Assembly (NCBI RefSeq): GCF_900609065.1
Contig: NZ_UXAU01000014.1
Span: 32,141 to 96,140 of the forward strand
DNA: 64,000 bases
Source of the DNA: Arthrobacter ulcerisalmonis
Lineage (GTDB): Bacteria > Actinomycetota > Actinomycetes > Actinomycetales > Micrococcaceae
Direction of reading: 5' to 3'
The notes under the pieces were generated by a model, which was not told the DNA's origin, did no database searches, and saw nothing but the letters and a program-made list of their open reading frames with translations. Shown here piece after piece: positions 38,080 through 47,299 of the stretch (the stretch's first letter is position 1; the number at the start of each line of letters is the position of its first letter). A program made the position numbers and the translations under genes.

Positions 38080-39396
38080 ATGACTGCAGCATTTGAGCCC
38101 ACCCAGCAGACGCCCGAAGAGCAGGCAACCGCCCTGGAACTTGAGTGGGCAGCCAATCCCCGTTGGGAAGGTGTGACCCGCGATTACTCGGCCGCCGACG
38201 TCGTCAAACTGCGCGGCCGTGTCACCGAAGAGCAGACCCTGGCACGCCGCGGTTCCGAAAAACTGTGGAAGCAGCTCACTGAAGAGCAAAAGACGGGCGG
38301 TTACACCAACGCACTGGGGGCACTCACCGGCAACCAGGCCGTGCAGCAGGTCAAGGCCGGGCTCCGCGCCATCTACCTTTCGGGCTGGCAGGTTGCGGCA
38401 GACGCCAACAACTCCGGCCACACCTACCCGGACCAGTCGCTGTACCCGGCCAACTCGGTTCCCACGGTTGTCCGCCGCATCAACAACGCCCTGCTCCGCG
38501 CCGACCAGATCGAGTTCTCCGAGGGCGTCCAGACGGTCGAAGATTGGCTGGTGCCGATCGTTGCCGACGCCGAAGCCGGTTTCGGCGGCCCGCTGAACGC
38601 CTACGAGCTGATGAAGTCCATGATCCAGGCCGGCGCGTCAGGCGTGCACTGGGAAGACCAGCTCGCCTCAGAGAAGAAGTGCGGACACCTGGGCGGCAAG
38701 GTCCTGATCCCCACCCAGCAGCACGTCCGGACCCTGAACGCAGCCCGCCTGGCAGCGGACGTTGCCGGCACCCCTACCGTAGTGATTGCCCGGACCGACG
38801 CGGAAGCGGCTACCCTGATCACCTCTGACGTCGATCCCCGCGACCAGGAATTCGTCACCGGCGAACGCACCCCGGAAGGCTTCTACAAGGTCCGCAACGG
38901 CATCGAACCCTGCATCGCCCGCGCCAAAGCCTACGCACCGTACTCCGACCTCATCTGGATGGAGACCGGCACCCCTGACCTGGAGCTTGCCCGCAAGTTC
39001 GCCGAAGCCGTCAAAGCCGACTTCCCCGACCAGATGCTTTCCTACAACTGCTCGCCGTCCTTCAACTGGCGCAAGCACCTGGACGACGCCACCATCGCCA
39101 AGTTCCAGCGCGAACTCGGCGCCATGGGCTTCACCTTCCAGTTCATCACCCTCGCCGGCTTCCACGCCCTGAACTACTCGATGTTCGATCTCGCCCACGG
39201 TTACGCCCGTGAAGGCATGAGCGCCTACGTCGAACTCCAGGAGAAGGAATTCGCCTCAGAGTCCCGCGGCTACACCGCAACCAAGCACCAACGCGAAGTC
39301 GGTACCGGCTACTTCGATGACATCGCCACTGCGCTCAACCCGAACGCCTCCACTCTGGCACTGGTGGGATCCACCGAAGAAGGCCAGTTCCACTAA
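38080..39396 (+). CDS. aceA: Isocitrate lyase
   Basis: First enzyme of the glyoxylate shunt (isocitrate to glyoxylate and succinate); 438 residues, as for actinobacterial AceA. The active-site loop [11 protein letters not shown] is present, as are [22 protein letters not shown] and [18 protein letters not shown] 38080 is 6 nt from GGAG; ATG 38077 is an alternative. The long 5' extension is intergenic. It is divergent from ramB and followed by a large palindrome and malate synthase. Confidence 0.96.
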   Translation: MTAAFEPTQQTPEEQATALELEWAANPRWEGVTRDYSAADVVKLRGRVTEEQTLARRGSEKLWKQLTEEQKTGGYTNALGALTGNQAVQQVKAGLRAIYLSGWQVAADANNSGHTYPDQSLYPANSVPTVVRRINNALLRADQIEFSEGVQTVEDWLVPIVADAEAGFGGPLNAYELMKSMIQAGASGVHWEDQLASEKKCGHLGGKVLIPTQQHVRTLNAARLAADVAGTPTVVIARTDAEAATLITSDVDPRDQEFVTGERTPEGFYKVRNGIEPCIARAKAYAPYSDLIWMETGTPDLELARKFAEAVKADFPDQMLSYNCSPSFNWRKHLDDATIAKFQRELGAMGFTFQFITLAGFHALNYSMFDLAHGYAREGMSAYVELQEKEFASESRGYTATKHQREVGTGYFDDIATALNPNASTLALVGSTEEGQFH

Positions 39397-39414
39397 GCAT
39401 TCCCCATCCCTCAT

Positions 39415-39470
39415 CTAGGTAGCGCGAAGTGCAGTTTTGACCCCTCAAAACTGCACTTAGCGCTACCTAG
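39415..39470. repeat. Large near-perfect palindrome between aceA and aceB
   Basis: Two 26-bp arms (39415-39440 and 39445-39470) pair at 25 of 26 positions around a CCCC loop. The arms contain TGCAGTTTTGA and TCAAAACTGCA. It starts 18 bp after the aceA stop codon and ends 27 bp before aceB. No U-tract follows, so it is more like a mobile or dispersed palindromic element than an intrinsic terminator. Confidence 0.85.
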
Positions 39471-39497
39471 TTGGGAAGAGCCACAGGAGAACCTCCC

Positions 39498-41162
39498 ATG
39501 AACACCCACGGAACCACCCAAACCACCCAGCCCACCCCTCATGGCATCACCCTGACCGCACAACCCATCTGCCGGCAGGACGAGGTCCTCACCCCGGAGG
39601 CCCTCGACTTCATCGCCGCGCTGCACCGTTCGACGGCGGATCGTCGCCAGGAGCTGCTCAGCGCACGTCGGCTGCGCCGGGCTGAGATCGCTGCCGGCCA
39701 GGACCCACGCTTCCTGCGCAGTACCGAAGACATCCGGAACGACCTTTCCTGGCGCGTAGCACCGCCAGCACCTGGCTTGGAAGACCGGCGGGTGGAAATC
39801 ACCGGACCCGTGGACAAGAAAATGACCGTCAATGCGTTGAACTCCGGCGCAAAGGTCTGGCTTGCGGACATGGAGGACTCCTCCACCCCCACCTGGCGCA
39901 ACGTCATCAAGGGCCAGGTCAACCTCACGGACGCCCTGGAACGCCGGATCGACTTCACCACCGACGAGGGCAAGGAATACAAGCTCCGCCCCGCCGCTGA
40001 ACTGCCCACCATGGTGGTTCGACCCCGCGGCTGGCACCTGCCGGAGAAGCACCTCCTGATCGACGGCACACCCGTGGCCGGCGGCATCGTGGACTTTGGC
40101 TTGTTCTTCTTCCACAACGCCCGCCGCCTGCTGGCCCAGGGCAAGGGCCCGTACTTTTACCTGCCCAAGATCGAGAACCACCTTGAGGCCCGGCTCTGGA
40201 ATGACATCTTCATCCAGGCGCAGGACCTGCTGGGTATCCCGCAGGGCACCATCCGCGCCACCGTGTTGATCGAAACCATCACGGCAGCCTTCGAAATGGA
40301 GGAGATCCTCTACGAACTCCGCGACCACGCCGCCGGCCTGAACGCAGGCCGCTGGGACTACATCTTCTCGCTAATCAAGAACTTCCGGACCCGCGGCCCC
40401 CGGTTCGTCCTGCCGGATCGCTCCCAGGTGAGCATGACGCAGCCGTTCATGCGGGCCTACACCGAGCAACTGGTGCGCGCCTGCCACAAACGGGGCGCCA
40501 TGGCCATTGGTGGCATGGCCGCCGCCGTCCCCAACCGCAAGGACGAGGCAGCTAACGCCAACGCGTTCGAGAAAGTCCGTGCAGACAAGACCCGTGAGGC
40601 CAATGACGGCTTCGATGGTTCCTGGGTGGCCCACCCGGACCTCGTGCCGGTGTGCCGTGAGGTGTTTGACGGCGTTCTCGGCGACCGGAAGAACCAGCTG
40701 GACCGGACCCGCGAGGATGTCACCCCGGACGATCGTGCGCTCATCAACGTGGCGGCCACCGAGGGAACCATCACCGAGCAGGGCATCCGGAACAACATCG
40801 AGGTGGGCATCCGCTACATCGAGTCCTGGCTGCGCGGCAACGGTGCGGTAGCCATCCACAACCTGATGGAGGACGCAGCCACCGCGGAAATCTCCCGCTC
40901 GCAGCTGTGGCAGTGGATGTTTGCCTCCGCCATTACCGACCAGGGTGAAATCGTCACCCACCAGTGGGTGCAGGAGCTCCTGGACCAGGAGTTCGCCCGG
41001 CTGGAACGGTTCGATGGCGACCGCTTCGAAGACTCCCGTGACATCTTCGAAGAAGTCACCCTGGCCCGCGATTTCCCGTCCTTCCTGACCACGCCCGCCT
41101 ACGCCCGCTACCTCACGGAAGACCGGATCCGCGCCACGGTGGAGGAACTCGCCGCCGCCTAA
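39498..41162 (+). CDS. aceB: Malate synthase A
   Basis: Condenses glyoxylate and acetyl-CoA to malate; 554 residues, the A-isoform size. Landmarks are VWLADMEDSSTPTW near residue 125, VRPRGWHLPEKH, KIENHLEARLWNDIF with the base Glu/Arg region, GRWDYIFSLIK and RAYTEQLVRACHKRGAMAIGGM. AGGAG is 8 nt before ATG 39498. It completes the glyoxylate shunt with aceA. Confidence 0.96.
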   Translation: MNTHGTTQTTQPTPHGITLTAQPICRQDEVLTPEALDFIAALHRSTADRRQELLSARRLRRAEIAAGQDPRFLRSTEDIRNDLSWRVAPPAPGLEDRRVEITGPVDKKMTVNALNSGAKVWLADMEDSSTPTWRNVIKGQVNLTDALERRIDFTTDEGKEYKLRPAAELPTMVVRPRGWHLPEKHLLIDGTPVAGGIVDFGLFFFHNARRLLAQGKGPYFYLPKIENHLEARLWNDIFIQAQDLLGIPQGTIRATVLIETITAAFEMEEILYELRDHAAGLNAGRWDYIFSLIKNFRTRGPRFVLPDRSQVSMTQPFMRAYTEQLVRACHKRGAMAIGGMAAAVPNRKDEAANANAFEKVRADKTREANDGFDGSWVAHPDLVPVCREVFDGVLGDRKNQLDRTREDVTPDDRALINVAATEGTITEQGIRNNIEVGIRYIESWLRGNGAVAIHNLMEDAATAEISRSQLWQWMFASAITDQGEIVTHQWVQELLDQEFARLERFDGDRFEDSRDIFEEVTLARDFPSFLTTPAYARYLTEDRIRATVEELAAA

Positions 41163-41260
41163 ACGCCGGGCCCGCCGGGTCCGCACCCCAGGCAACCGTC
41201 CGCCGCCCAGCACGTCCTTCGCAACAGGCACCTCCGAAATCCGGAGCGCTGGGCGGCGAC

Positions 41261-41300
41261 GGAACCACGTCCCATCCTCACCGAGAGGGTGGGACGTTCC
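41261..41300. terminator. Bidirectional terminator between aceB and the CynX-type gene
   Basis: An imperfect long stem (GGAAC..CGTCCCA.CCTC against GAGGGTGGGACGTTCC) with loop ACCGA, followed on the plus strand by GTTTAAT. It lies between convergent genes. Confidence 0.6.
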
Positions 41301-41339
41301 GTTTAATCCGGGGTGAAGGTACGACGGCGGGATCCCGGC

Positions 41340-42533
41340 TCAGCGCCGCCGGGGAACCTGGCGCACGGAGAGGGTGGTGCTGACGGCAAAGACCAAGACG
41401 GAGCCTAGAACCACCAGCAGGGCAGGCTGCCAGGAATCGAAGTGGTCATGCACGAACCCCACAATCGGTGGGGCTGCGGCACCAAGGCAGTAGCCAAGCC
41501 CTTGGACCGTGGCGGACATTTTCCCGGCTGCCGCTTGGTTGCGCGCCAGCCGGATGATGGCGATGAAAATGATGGTGATTCCGCCGCCCTGGGCGATCCC
41601 ACCCATGGCGCTCCATAGCCACCAGAGCTGCGGCGAAAAAAGTAGCCCCAGCGGGACAGTAAGCCACAACCCACCCAACGTGATCGCCACCGCCGTCGTA
41701 CTGAAATATTTGGCGGCAAAGGGAACGCCCAAGCCGCCCACGATCGCCAATATCTGGAAGATGGAGGAGCCGCCGCCAGCCGCAGCTGCGGACAGGCCGA
41801 GTTCGTCGTGCAGGTAGCTGGGCAGCCAAGCTGTGACGCCGTAGTAGGAGAAGGCCTGGCCACCGAACCCTGCGGTGAGTCCGGCGGTGACCCAACCGGC
41901 GCCCTTCACCGCCGGCAGGGTGGCCTCGGCTGGTGCTTCGCCGGCAACGAAGAGTGCTCGGCGAGGCCCCACAGCGAGGATCCAGGCCACCACAGCCAAG
42001 ACCGCAAGTAACGCCACCGCGGCCAGCGCGAACCGCCAACCGGCCACGGCAGCCAGCGGTGCCGTCACCACGGACGTCAGGAACGAACCGATGTTCAAGG
42101 CGGCCGTGTAGATGCCCATGGCCGTCCCTTGGCGGGCCGGCGAGAAGTCTCGCCGAATGATCAGTGGCGCCGCAATGTTGCCGATGGTGATTGCGACCCC
42201 GATGATCACCGTTCCGATCACCACGGCCGCCGGGCCACCCGAGGAACGCACCAGCACCCCAACCAAGACACCCAGAAGCGTGAGAGTGACGGCGAACTCG
42301 GCGCCAAACTTACGGGCAGCCAGGGACGCCAGCGGGGCGGCAAGGGCGAAGCAGAGCACGGGAATGCTGGTGAGCAAGCCCAGGAGCACAGGAGAAAAGT
42401 TGAGGTCCGCTTGCAGCAGGTCCACCACGGGGGCCACTGCCACGAACGGCCCGCGCTGGTTCAGAGCCAGCAGCCCGATCCCGGCGAGCAGAATCCAACT
42501 GGCGGGGATGGCGGCCCCAAAGACACGGTTCAC
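41340..42533 (-). CDS. MFS transporter, CynX/NimT-like
   Basis: A 12-helix transporter of 397 residues. ALNQRGPFVAVAPVVDLLQADL and GLLTSIPVLCFALAAPLASLAARKFG are typical of the CynX (cyanate/2-nitroimidazole) group. ATRQGTAMGI-like loops and GQAFSYYGVTAWLPSYL follow. Start is GTG 42533. It lies downstream of the ROK regulator on the same strand (93-bp gap) and may be co-transcribed with it. Substrate is unknown. Confidence 0.8.
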   Translation of the reverse strand: MNRVFGAAIPASWILLAGIGLLALNQRGPFVAVAPVVDLLQADLNFSPVLLGLLTSIPVLCFALAAPLASLAARKFGAEFAVTLTLLGVLVGVLVRSSGGPAAVVIGTVIIGVAITIGNIAAPLIIRRDFSPARQGTAMGIYTAALNIGSFLTSVVTAPLAAVAGWRFALAAVALLAVLAVVAWILAVGPRRALFVAGEAPAEATLPAVKGAGWVTAGLTAGFGGQAFSYYGVTAWLPSYLHDELGLSAAAAGGGSSIFQILAIVGGLGVPFAAKYFSTTAVAITLGGLWLTVPLGLLFSPQLWWLWSAMGGIAQGGGITIIFIAIIRLARNQAAAGKMSATVQGLGYCLGAAAPPIVGFVHDHFDSWQPALLVVLGSVLVFAVSTTLSVRQVPRRR

Positions 42534-42626
42534 GTGGCGTCACTCGCGGTCAAAAACATCACCTTTATTGGTATCACGCCGCAGGTGCCTGTCCGGCGCC
42601 GCACGGAGGTGCGCTCGGCTGGGCCG

Positions 42627-43847
42627 CTACCCCACGGCTTGGAGCGTAGCTTCAATGACGGCCGGCGAGAGCACGTGTTGGGTGACCATCTGGCTGGCAC
42701 CGAGGATCGCGGCCCGGTCGCCAGCCATCGAGAGGCCGATGCGCAGGTGCGTGGTGGCCAGCGGCAGGGATCGTCGGTACACCACCTCGCGGATGCCCGC
42801 CACCAGGTGCTCGCCGGCGTCGCCCACGCTGCCGCCGATGACGATCATGGACGGATTCAGCAGGTTAACCACCGTGGCGAGGACATCACCAACGTCGCGG
42901 CCGGCCTGGCGCAGGGCCTGGATGGCCTGCAGATTGCCCTCGCGGATCAGGGCCAGGACATCGGCGCCCGAGGCTGCTGCCAGCCCCTGGGATTGCAGGA
43001 AGCGCGCGACGGCGGGACCTGACGCGAGGGCCTCCAGGCAACCGTAATTGCCGCAACGGCACAGCACGTCGTCGCCGCGGGGAACGCGGACGTGGCCCAG
43101 GTCCCCGGCAGTGCCGTTGGCGCCACGCTGCAGGTCGCCGCTGCTGATGATGCCAGCGCCGATGCCGGTGGCCACCTTGATGAAGAGGAAGTTCTCGTGT
43201 TCGGGCCAGAAGGACGTCCGCTCCCCCAGGGCCATAATGTTGACGTCGTTGTCCACCAGCACCGGCACGGGCAGCGATCGCTGCACGTACGGGACCACGT
43301 CGAACCCGTCCCAGCCGGGCATGATGGGCGGCTTCACGGGCCGACCGGTATCGTGCTCCACGGGCCCGGGCAGGCCGATCCCGATTCCCGCCAACGCTTC
43401 GGTGCTTCGGCCGGCTTCGGCCAGCAACTCCCGGCCTGCGCTGATGACGCGTCGGAGCACGATGTCCGGCCCGTCCGCCACCTCCTGCGAGAACCGGCGC
43501 TCGGCCAGGACGGTGCCGCCCAGGTCCGTGACCGCCACGATCACGTGCGTGGCCCCGACGTCGACCGCCAAGACCACCCGCGCTGCCGGGTTGAAGGCAA
43601 AGCGCGACGGCGGCCTGCCGCCACTGGAGCTGGCCTCGCCGGCGGGGCCTACCAGGCCCGAGCTCATGAGCGCGTCGATGCGGGAAGCAACGGTGGATCG
43701 GGCAAGCCCGGTAGTCAGGGCGAGTTCGGCTCGGGTCCGGGCCTGGCCATCGCGTAGTAACTGGAAGAGGTCACCGGCGCGGGAAAGACTGCCGAGCTCC
43801 TGTGCGGAGGCGTCCCTGGCAGCGTCGTTTCCGGTGGCGGTTGTCAT
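42627..43847 (-). CDS. ROK-family transcriptional repressor
   Basis: A NagC/XylR-type regulator of 406 residues. An N-terminal winged helix (about 25-75, RTRAELALTTGLARSTVASRID) is joined to a ROK sugar-kinase-like domain with AVDVGATHVIVAVTDLGG, GIGLPGPVEHDTG and the zinc motif CRCGNYGCLEA. It is divergent from the large sugar operon, whose promoter carries two matching inverted repeats, so it is the probable sugar-responsive repressor. ATG 43847 has GGAG 2 nt upstream and TATCAC at 6 nt. Confidence 0.9.
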   Translation of the reverse strand: MTTATGNDAARDASAQELGSLSRAGDLFQLLRDGQARTRAELALTTGLARSTVASRIDALMSSGLVGPAGEASSSGGRPPSRFAFNPAARVVLAVDVGATHVIVAVTDLGGTVLAERRFSQEVADGPDIVLRRVISAGRELLAEAGRSTEALAGIGIGLPGPVEHDTGRPVKPPIMPGWDGFDVVPYVQRSLPVPVLVDNDVNIMALGERTSFWPEHENFLFIKVATGIGAGIISSGDLQRGANGTAGDLGHVRVPRGDDVLCRCGNYGCLEALASGPAVARFLQSQGLAAASGADVLALIREGNLQAIQALRQAGRDVGDVLATVVNLLNPSMIVIGGSVGDAGEHLVAGIREVVYRRSLPLATTHLRIGLSMAGDRAAILGASQMVTQHVLSPAVIEATLQAVG

Positions 43848-43881
43848 GCTCCAGTGATAGCACACCTGCTTATGCGTGTCA

Positions 43882-43947
43882 TCTGACGAAAGTTTGTCGG
43901 GAATTAATCAACTTTTGCTTGACGCTCGTCAAAAGTCCTTCTAAGTT
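43882..43947 (+). promoter_or_regulatory. Promoter and ROK operator candidates of the sugar operon
   Basis: TTGACG (43919-43924), a 17-bp spacer and TAAGTT (43942-43947) form a good sigma-70 promoter. Its -35 is embedded in ACTTTTG (43911-43917) / CAAAAGT (43930-43936), a perfect 7-bp inverted repeat, with inner TTGACG/CGTCAA. A second imperfect palindrome starting GAC.AAA lies at about 43884-43897. Both suit repression by the divergent ROK protein. Confidence 0.65.
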
Positions 43948-43989
43948 GTGAGTGAAGCACATCACACCAGGCTCCTTACGAAGAGGTAA

Positions 43990-45075
43990 ATGAACTTGCC
44001 CAGCAATCCAGAGGTCCCACCCCGCCCCCTGGGCGTCGGAATCCTCGGCGCAGGACCGGTCACCCAGGCCATCCACCTGCCCTCCCTCGCCAGACTTGGC
44101 GACATCCTCACGGTCCGCCACATCATGGACGTGGACCCTGCCGTAGCCGCCTCGGTGGCGGGCCGCGTCGGAGCCAACCACAGCACCAGCATCGACGAAC
44201 TCCTGGCCGACCCCGACGTTGAGGTGGTGGCGATCTGCAGCCCCCACCAGTTCCATGCCGAGCAGGTCATCGCCGCCTGCCGCGCCGGCAAGAAGGCAGT
44301 GCTGTGCGAGAAGCCGTTCGCCATGAACGCTGCAGAAGCCGCCGAGATCTCCGCAGTGAGCCTCGAAACCGGCGTACCCATCATCGTGGGCGCCATGCAC
44401 ACCTTCGATCCAGGCTGGCTTGCAGCCCAGGACAACTGGGGAACACTGCCGGCTACCGCCCACACCATCCGTTCCTCGATCGTCCTGCCGCCCAACGCCC
44501 GGTTCGAGGACTTCGCCACCGAAATCATCACCAGGCCCGCCACCGGCACCCCCGACTACGCAGATGTAGAGGTCATCAAGAACTTCCTCCTCGGCGGAGT
44601 GATGGGCCTTGCCATCCACGACCTCCCCCTGGTGCGGGCCTTCACCCCGGACTTTGCCAGCGCTGAGGTGCTGTCCGCCCGGTTCGTCCGCCCGTTCGGC
44701 TACGTCATCTCGCTGCGCACCCCCACCCGCTCCATTGAATTGCGGGCCGCCATGAACAGCACCTGGCAGCCGGAATGGAGCTTCGAGGCCATTTCCACTG
44801 ACGAGGCCCTGCGCATCGATTTCACCCCGTCCTACGTTCAGGCCGGATCAGCGGTGGCCACACTCAGCCGCGGCACCGCAACCAGTACCTATGGCCCGTT
44901 CGACCACAACGGTTACGAGGGCGAATGGCGGGAACTGGCGGCGCTGGCAACAGGAACGAAGGCCGCTCCCTCAGCCCAGACCCTGATCGACGACCTGACC
45001 TTTGCCCTGGACATCGCAGCCGCCACGGTAGCCAGCGTGGCCGCCGCGTCCCTTCCCGAAGGAGCCGCCGTATGA
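43990..45075 (+). CDS. Gfo/Idh/MocA-family oxidoreductase (operon copy 1)
   Basis: An NAD(P)-dependent oxidoreductase of 361 residues and first gene of the sugar operon. The Rossmann motif is VGILGAGPVTQAIHLPSL near residue 15. The catalytic-type EKPFAMNAAEA is near 107. The C-terminal half is divergent (AIHDLPLVRAFTPDF replaces the usual GxxxDxGxH). It overlaps the next gene as ATGA. Substrate is unknown; C3 oxidation or reduction of a sugar is likely from context. Confidence 0.82.
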   Translation: MNLPSNPEVPPRPLGVGILGAGPVTQAIHLPSLARLGDILTVRHIMDVDPAVAASVAGRVGANHSTSIDELLADPDVEVVAICSPHQFHAEQVIAACRAGKKAVLCEKPFAMNAAEAAEISAVSLETGVPIIVGAMHTFDPGWLAAQDNWGTLPATAHTIRSSIVLPPNARFEDFATEIITRPATGTPDYADVEVIKNFLLGGVMGLAIHDLPLVRAFTPDFASAEVLSARFVRPFGYVISLRTPTRSIELRAAMNSTWQPEWSFEAISTDEALRIDFTPSYVQAGSAVATLSRGTATSTYGPFDHNGYEGEWRELAALATGTKAAPSAQTLIDDLTFALDIAAATVASVAAASLPEGAAV

Positions 45076-45866
45076 GCGCGCAGTACTCAGTCCAGGCCAC
45101 CCCGGCAGCTCAGGAAGCCGGTGCGGTCGCCCTAGCCGTCGCCTCGCTTCCGGAGTCCTTCACCCCTGGTGCTGCCGGAGCCGATGTGATTGTCCTCGCC
45201 GGCACCGCAGGCTGGACCACCGCAGCGCAGCAGGCCGTCGACGCCGGTGCCCGCGGTGTCGTGGTGGTCAACCCGGCAGCCGAAGACACCGCCGCCCTCC
45301 GGGTGGCCGCCAGAGCCGCCGGATCGGCGATTGTCCTCGACCAGCGCTGGGCCGCCAATCCCGCCGTCCGCCACGCCGAGCACGCTGTCCGCTCGGCAGC
45401 CAGCCGGCTGGCCCTGATCGACAGCGTGGCCATGGCGCCGGTGGGAACCGACCTCGACCGGCTGCTGACCGACCACGTTGCCGCCGTCGTTCGGATCACC
45501 GGGCCTCTGGCGGACCTACGGCTGCTCCACCGCGGCGCGCACGGCTACTCGGCGTCGGCCCGCTTCGGCAACGGCGCGCCGGTAGCGCTGCAGGGGATCG
45601 TGTCTGCTGCCCGTCCCGCGCACGTCACCCTCAGCGTCCTCACGGACGACGGCGGCGTCAGCGTCACGCTGCCGGATCCGGTGGCAGCGTGGCCCGGCAC
45701 CGTCACGGTCACCGGTCCGCAGGGCGCCGTTCTCCTTCCCACCCTGTACGAATCCGCGCACCGCACCACGTGGCGCCGACTCAAGGAGCACCTCGACTCC
45801 CGCTCCACCCCACCGGACCTGGACCGGTTCGCCCAACTCACACAACTTCTCTCCGGCGTTTCGTAA
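45072..45866 (+). CDS. Degenerate oxidoreductase-like protein of unknown function
   Basis: A protein of 264 residues, start overlapping the upstream oxidoreductase by 4 bp. The first 110 residues show a Rossmann-like rhythm (VIVLAGTAGWTTAAQQAVDAGARGVVVVNPAAED) without a GxGxxG nucleotide motif. The rest (GPLADLRLLHRGAHGYSASARFGNGAPVALQG) resembles the beta-sheet domain of Gfo/Idh/MocA proteins. It may be a non-catalytic partner of the upstream enzyme. This is by-eye resemblance only. Confidence 0.55.
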   Translation: MSAQYSVQATPAAQEAGAVALAVASLPESFTPGAAGADVIVLAGTAGWTTAAQQAVDAGARGVVVVNPAAEDTAALRVAARAAGSAIVLDQRWAANPAVRHAEHAVRSAASRLALIDSVAMAPVGTDLDRLLTDHVAAVVRITGPLADLRLLHRGAHGYSASARFGNGAPVALQGIVSAARPAHVTLSVLTDDGGVSVTLPDPVAAWPGTVTVTGPQGAVLLPTLYESAHRTTWRRLKEHLDSRSTPPDLDRFAQLTQLLSGVS

Positions 45867-45931
45867 TCCCCGCTGTAACCACGCAGTACCCAGCTAGTCC
45901 ATTCAGTACCTGCCCCTCTCGACGTTGAGCT

Positions 45932-45957
45932 GGACCGGAGCACGGAGCTCCCGGTCC
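45932..45957 (+). promoter_or_regulatory. Intercistronic hairpin before the binding-protein gene
   Basis: GGACCGGAGC and GCTCCCGGTCC form a 10-bp stem with one bulge and a 5-nt loop, ending 14 bp before ATG 45972. Such stems often stabilise the mRNA of an abundant binding protein. Confidence 0.45.
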
Positions 45958-45971
45958 CGAAAGGAATCATC

Positions 45972-47288
45972 ATGAATGTTCAGTCCACAGCCAGCAAGGC
46001 TTTTTCCCGCCGCGGCTTCCTCGGCCTCACCGCCGCAGCAGCATCCGTTCCGCTGCTTGCAGCCTGCGGTGGCGGCTCAGCATCCCAAGGTGGCGGGAGC
46101 AACGCCATCAAGTTCTGGGACATGCCCTGGGCAGCCCCGAACTACAACACCGCGGCCACCAAGATCACTGAGGGCTTCGCCGGCGCGAACAACGCCAAGG
46201 CGTCCTACCAGCTGATCCAGTGGAACAACTTCTACCAGACGTTCTCCTCCGCCGTTGCGTCCAAGACCGGCCCGGCTGTCTCCACCGGCGGCGGTTTCCA
46301 GGCCTTCCAGTTCGAGGAGCAGGGCCAGATTGCGTACGCCGACAAGGTGGTTGACGCCCTCAAGGCCAACGGCCAGTTTGATGACTTCCTGCCCGGCGTC
46401 CTGGAGCCCTTCAAGTCGGACAAGGGCTACGTGGCCCTGCCGTGGCAGCTGGACATCCGCCCGCTCTGGTACCGCAAGTCGCTCTTCGACCAGGCCGGCG
46501 TGGACGTCCCCACCGACTGGCCGTCGCTGCTGGAGGCCGGCAAGAAGTTCAAGGCCATGGGCGCTGTCGGCTTCGCTACCGGTTCCGGTGCGGGCAACAA
46601 CATCGGCAACCACCTGATGATCATGATGATGCTCAACAACGGCGGCGGCGTCTGGACCCCCGAGGGTGAACTGGATGTCATGAACGACCGCAACGTCGAA
46701 GCGATCGAATTCCTGCTGGAACTCGTCTCCAACGGCGTGGTGGACCCCGCAGCCGTCAGCTACACCACTGACAACCTCAACGCACAGTGGAAAGACAAGA
46801 AGGCTGCCTTCGGCATGCTGACCCTTGGCGTTCCGGAACGCGTGGGTGACACCTCGGGCGACCTGATGGTGGCCAGCCCCATGGCCGGCCCGCACGGTGA
46901 CAAGGCGGCGCTGATCTTCCCCAACAACATCATGATGTACACCAACACCCCGTCGCAGGCCGCCTCGGAAGAGTTCCTGACCTACTACCTGGGCCAGCTC
47001 TCCCAGCTGTGGCAGCAGAAGCTCATGAACGCGCTGCCCGTGTTCAAGTCCATCACCGAGCTGCCCGAGTTCACCGCCGATCCCAACAACGTCAAGATCG
47101 TCAAGGAGTACCAGCCGATCGGCAAGACGTTTGCCGCCCAGGGCAACACGCTCAGTGCCGACCTTGCCGTCCTTGACGGCGGCCAGGCCCTCAACCAGCT
47201 CACGCAGACGGTACTCACGGGCAAGACAGACGCCAAGACCACGCTGCAGGCCTTCGAAGCCGGCCTCAAAACAGTCCTGAAGAAGTAA
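45972..47288 (+). CDS. Carbohydrate ABC transporter substrate-binding lipoprotein
   Basis: A family 1 solute-binding protein of 438 residues. A Tat-like signal (SRRGFLGL at 12-19) and lipobox LLAAC with Cys32 anchor it outside the membrane. The mature chain (IKFWDMPWAAPNYNTAATKI, ALPWQLDIRPLWYRKSLFDQAG) is typical of sugar binders with aromatic residues. AAAGGAATC precedes the start. It works with the two permeases that follow. Confidence 0.92.
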   Translation: MNVQSTASKAFSRRGFLGLTAAAASVPLLAACGGGSASQGGGSNAIKFWDMPWAAPNYNTAATKITEGFAGANNAKASYQLIQWNNFYQTFSSAVASKTGPAVSTGGGFQAFQFEEQGQIAYADKVVDALKANGQFDDFLPGVLEPFKSDKGYVALPWQLDIRPLWYRKSLFDQAGVDVPTDWPSLLEAGKKFKAMGAVGFATGSGAGNNIGNHLMIMMMLNNGGGVWTPEGELDVMNDRNVEAIEFLLELVSNGVVDPAAVSYTTDNLNAQWKDKKAAFGMLTLGVPERVGDTSGDLMVASPMAGPHGDKAALIFPNNIMMYTNTPSQAASEEFLTYYLGQLSQLWQQKLMNALPVFKSITELPEFTADPNNVKIVKEYQPIGKTFAAQGNTLSADLAVLDGGQALNQLTQTVLTGKTDAKTTLQAFEAGLKTVLKK

Positions 47289-47299
47289 GCGTTCCCGTC

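Noticed and set aside
39415..39470. Ordinary intrinsic terminator of aceA
   Set aside because: Arms are far longer than usual and no U-tract follows.
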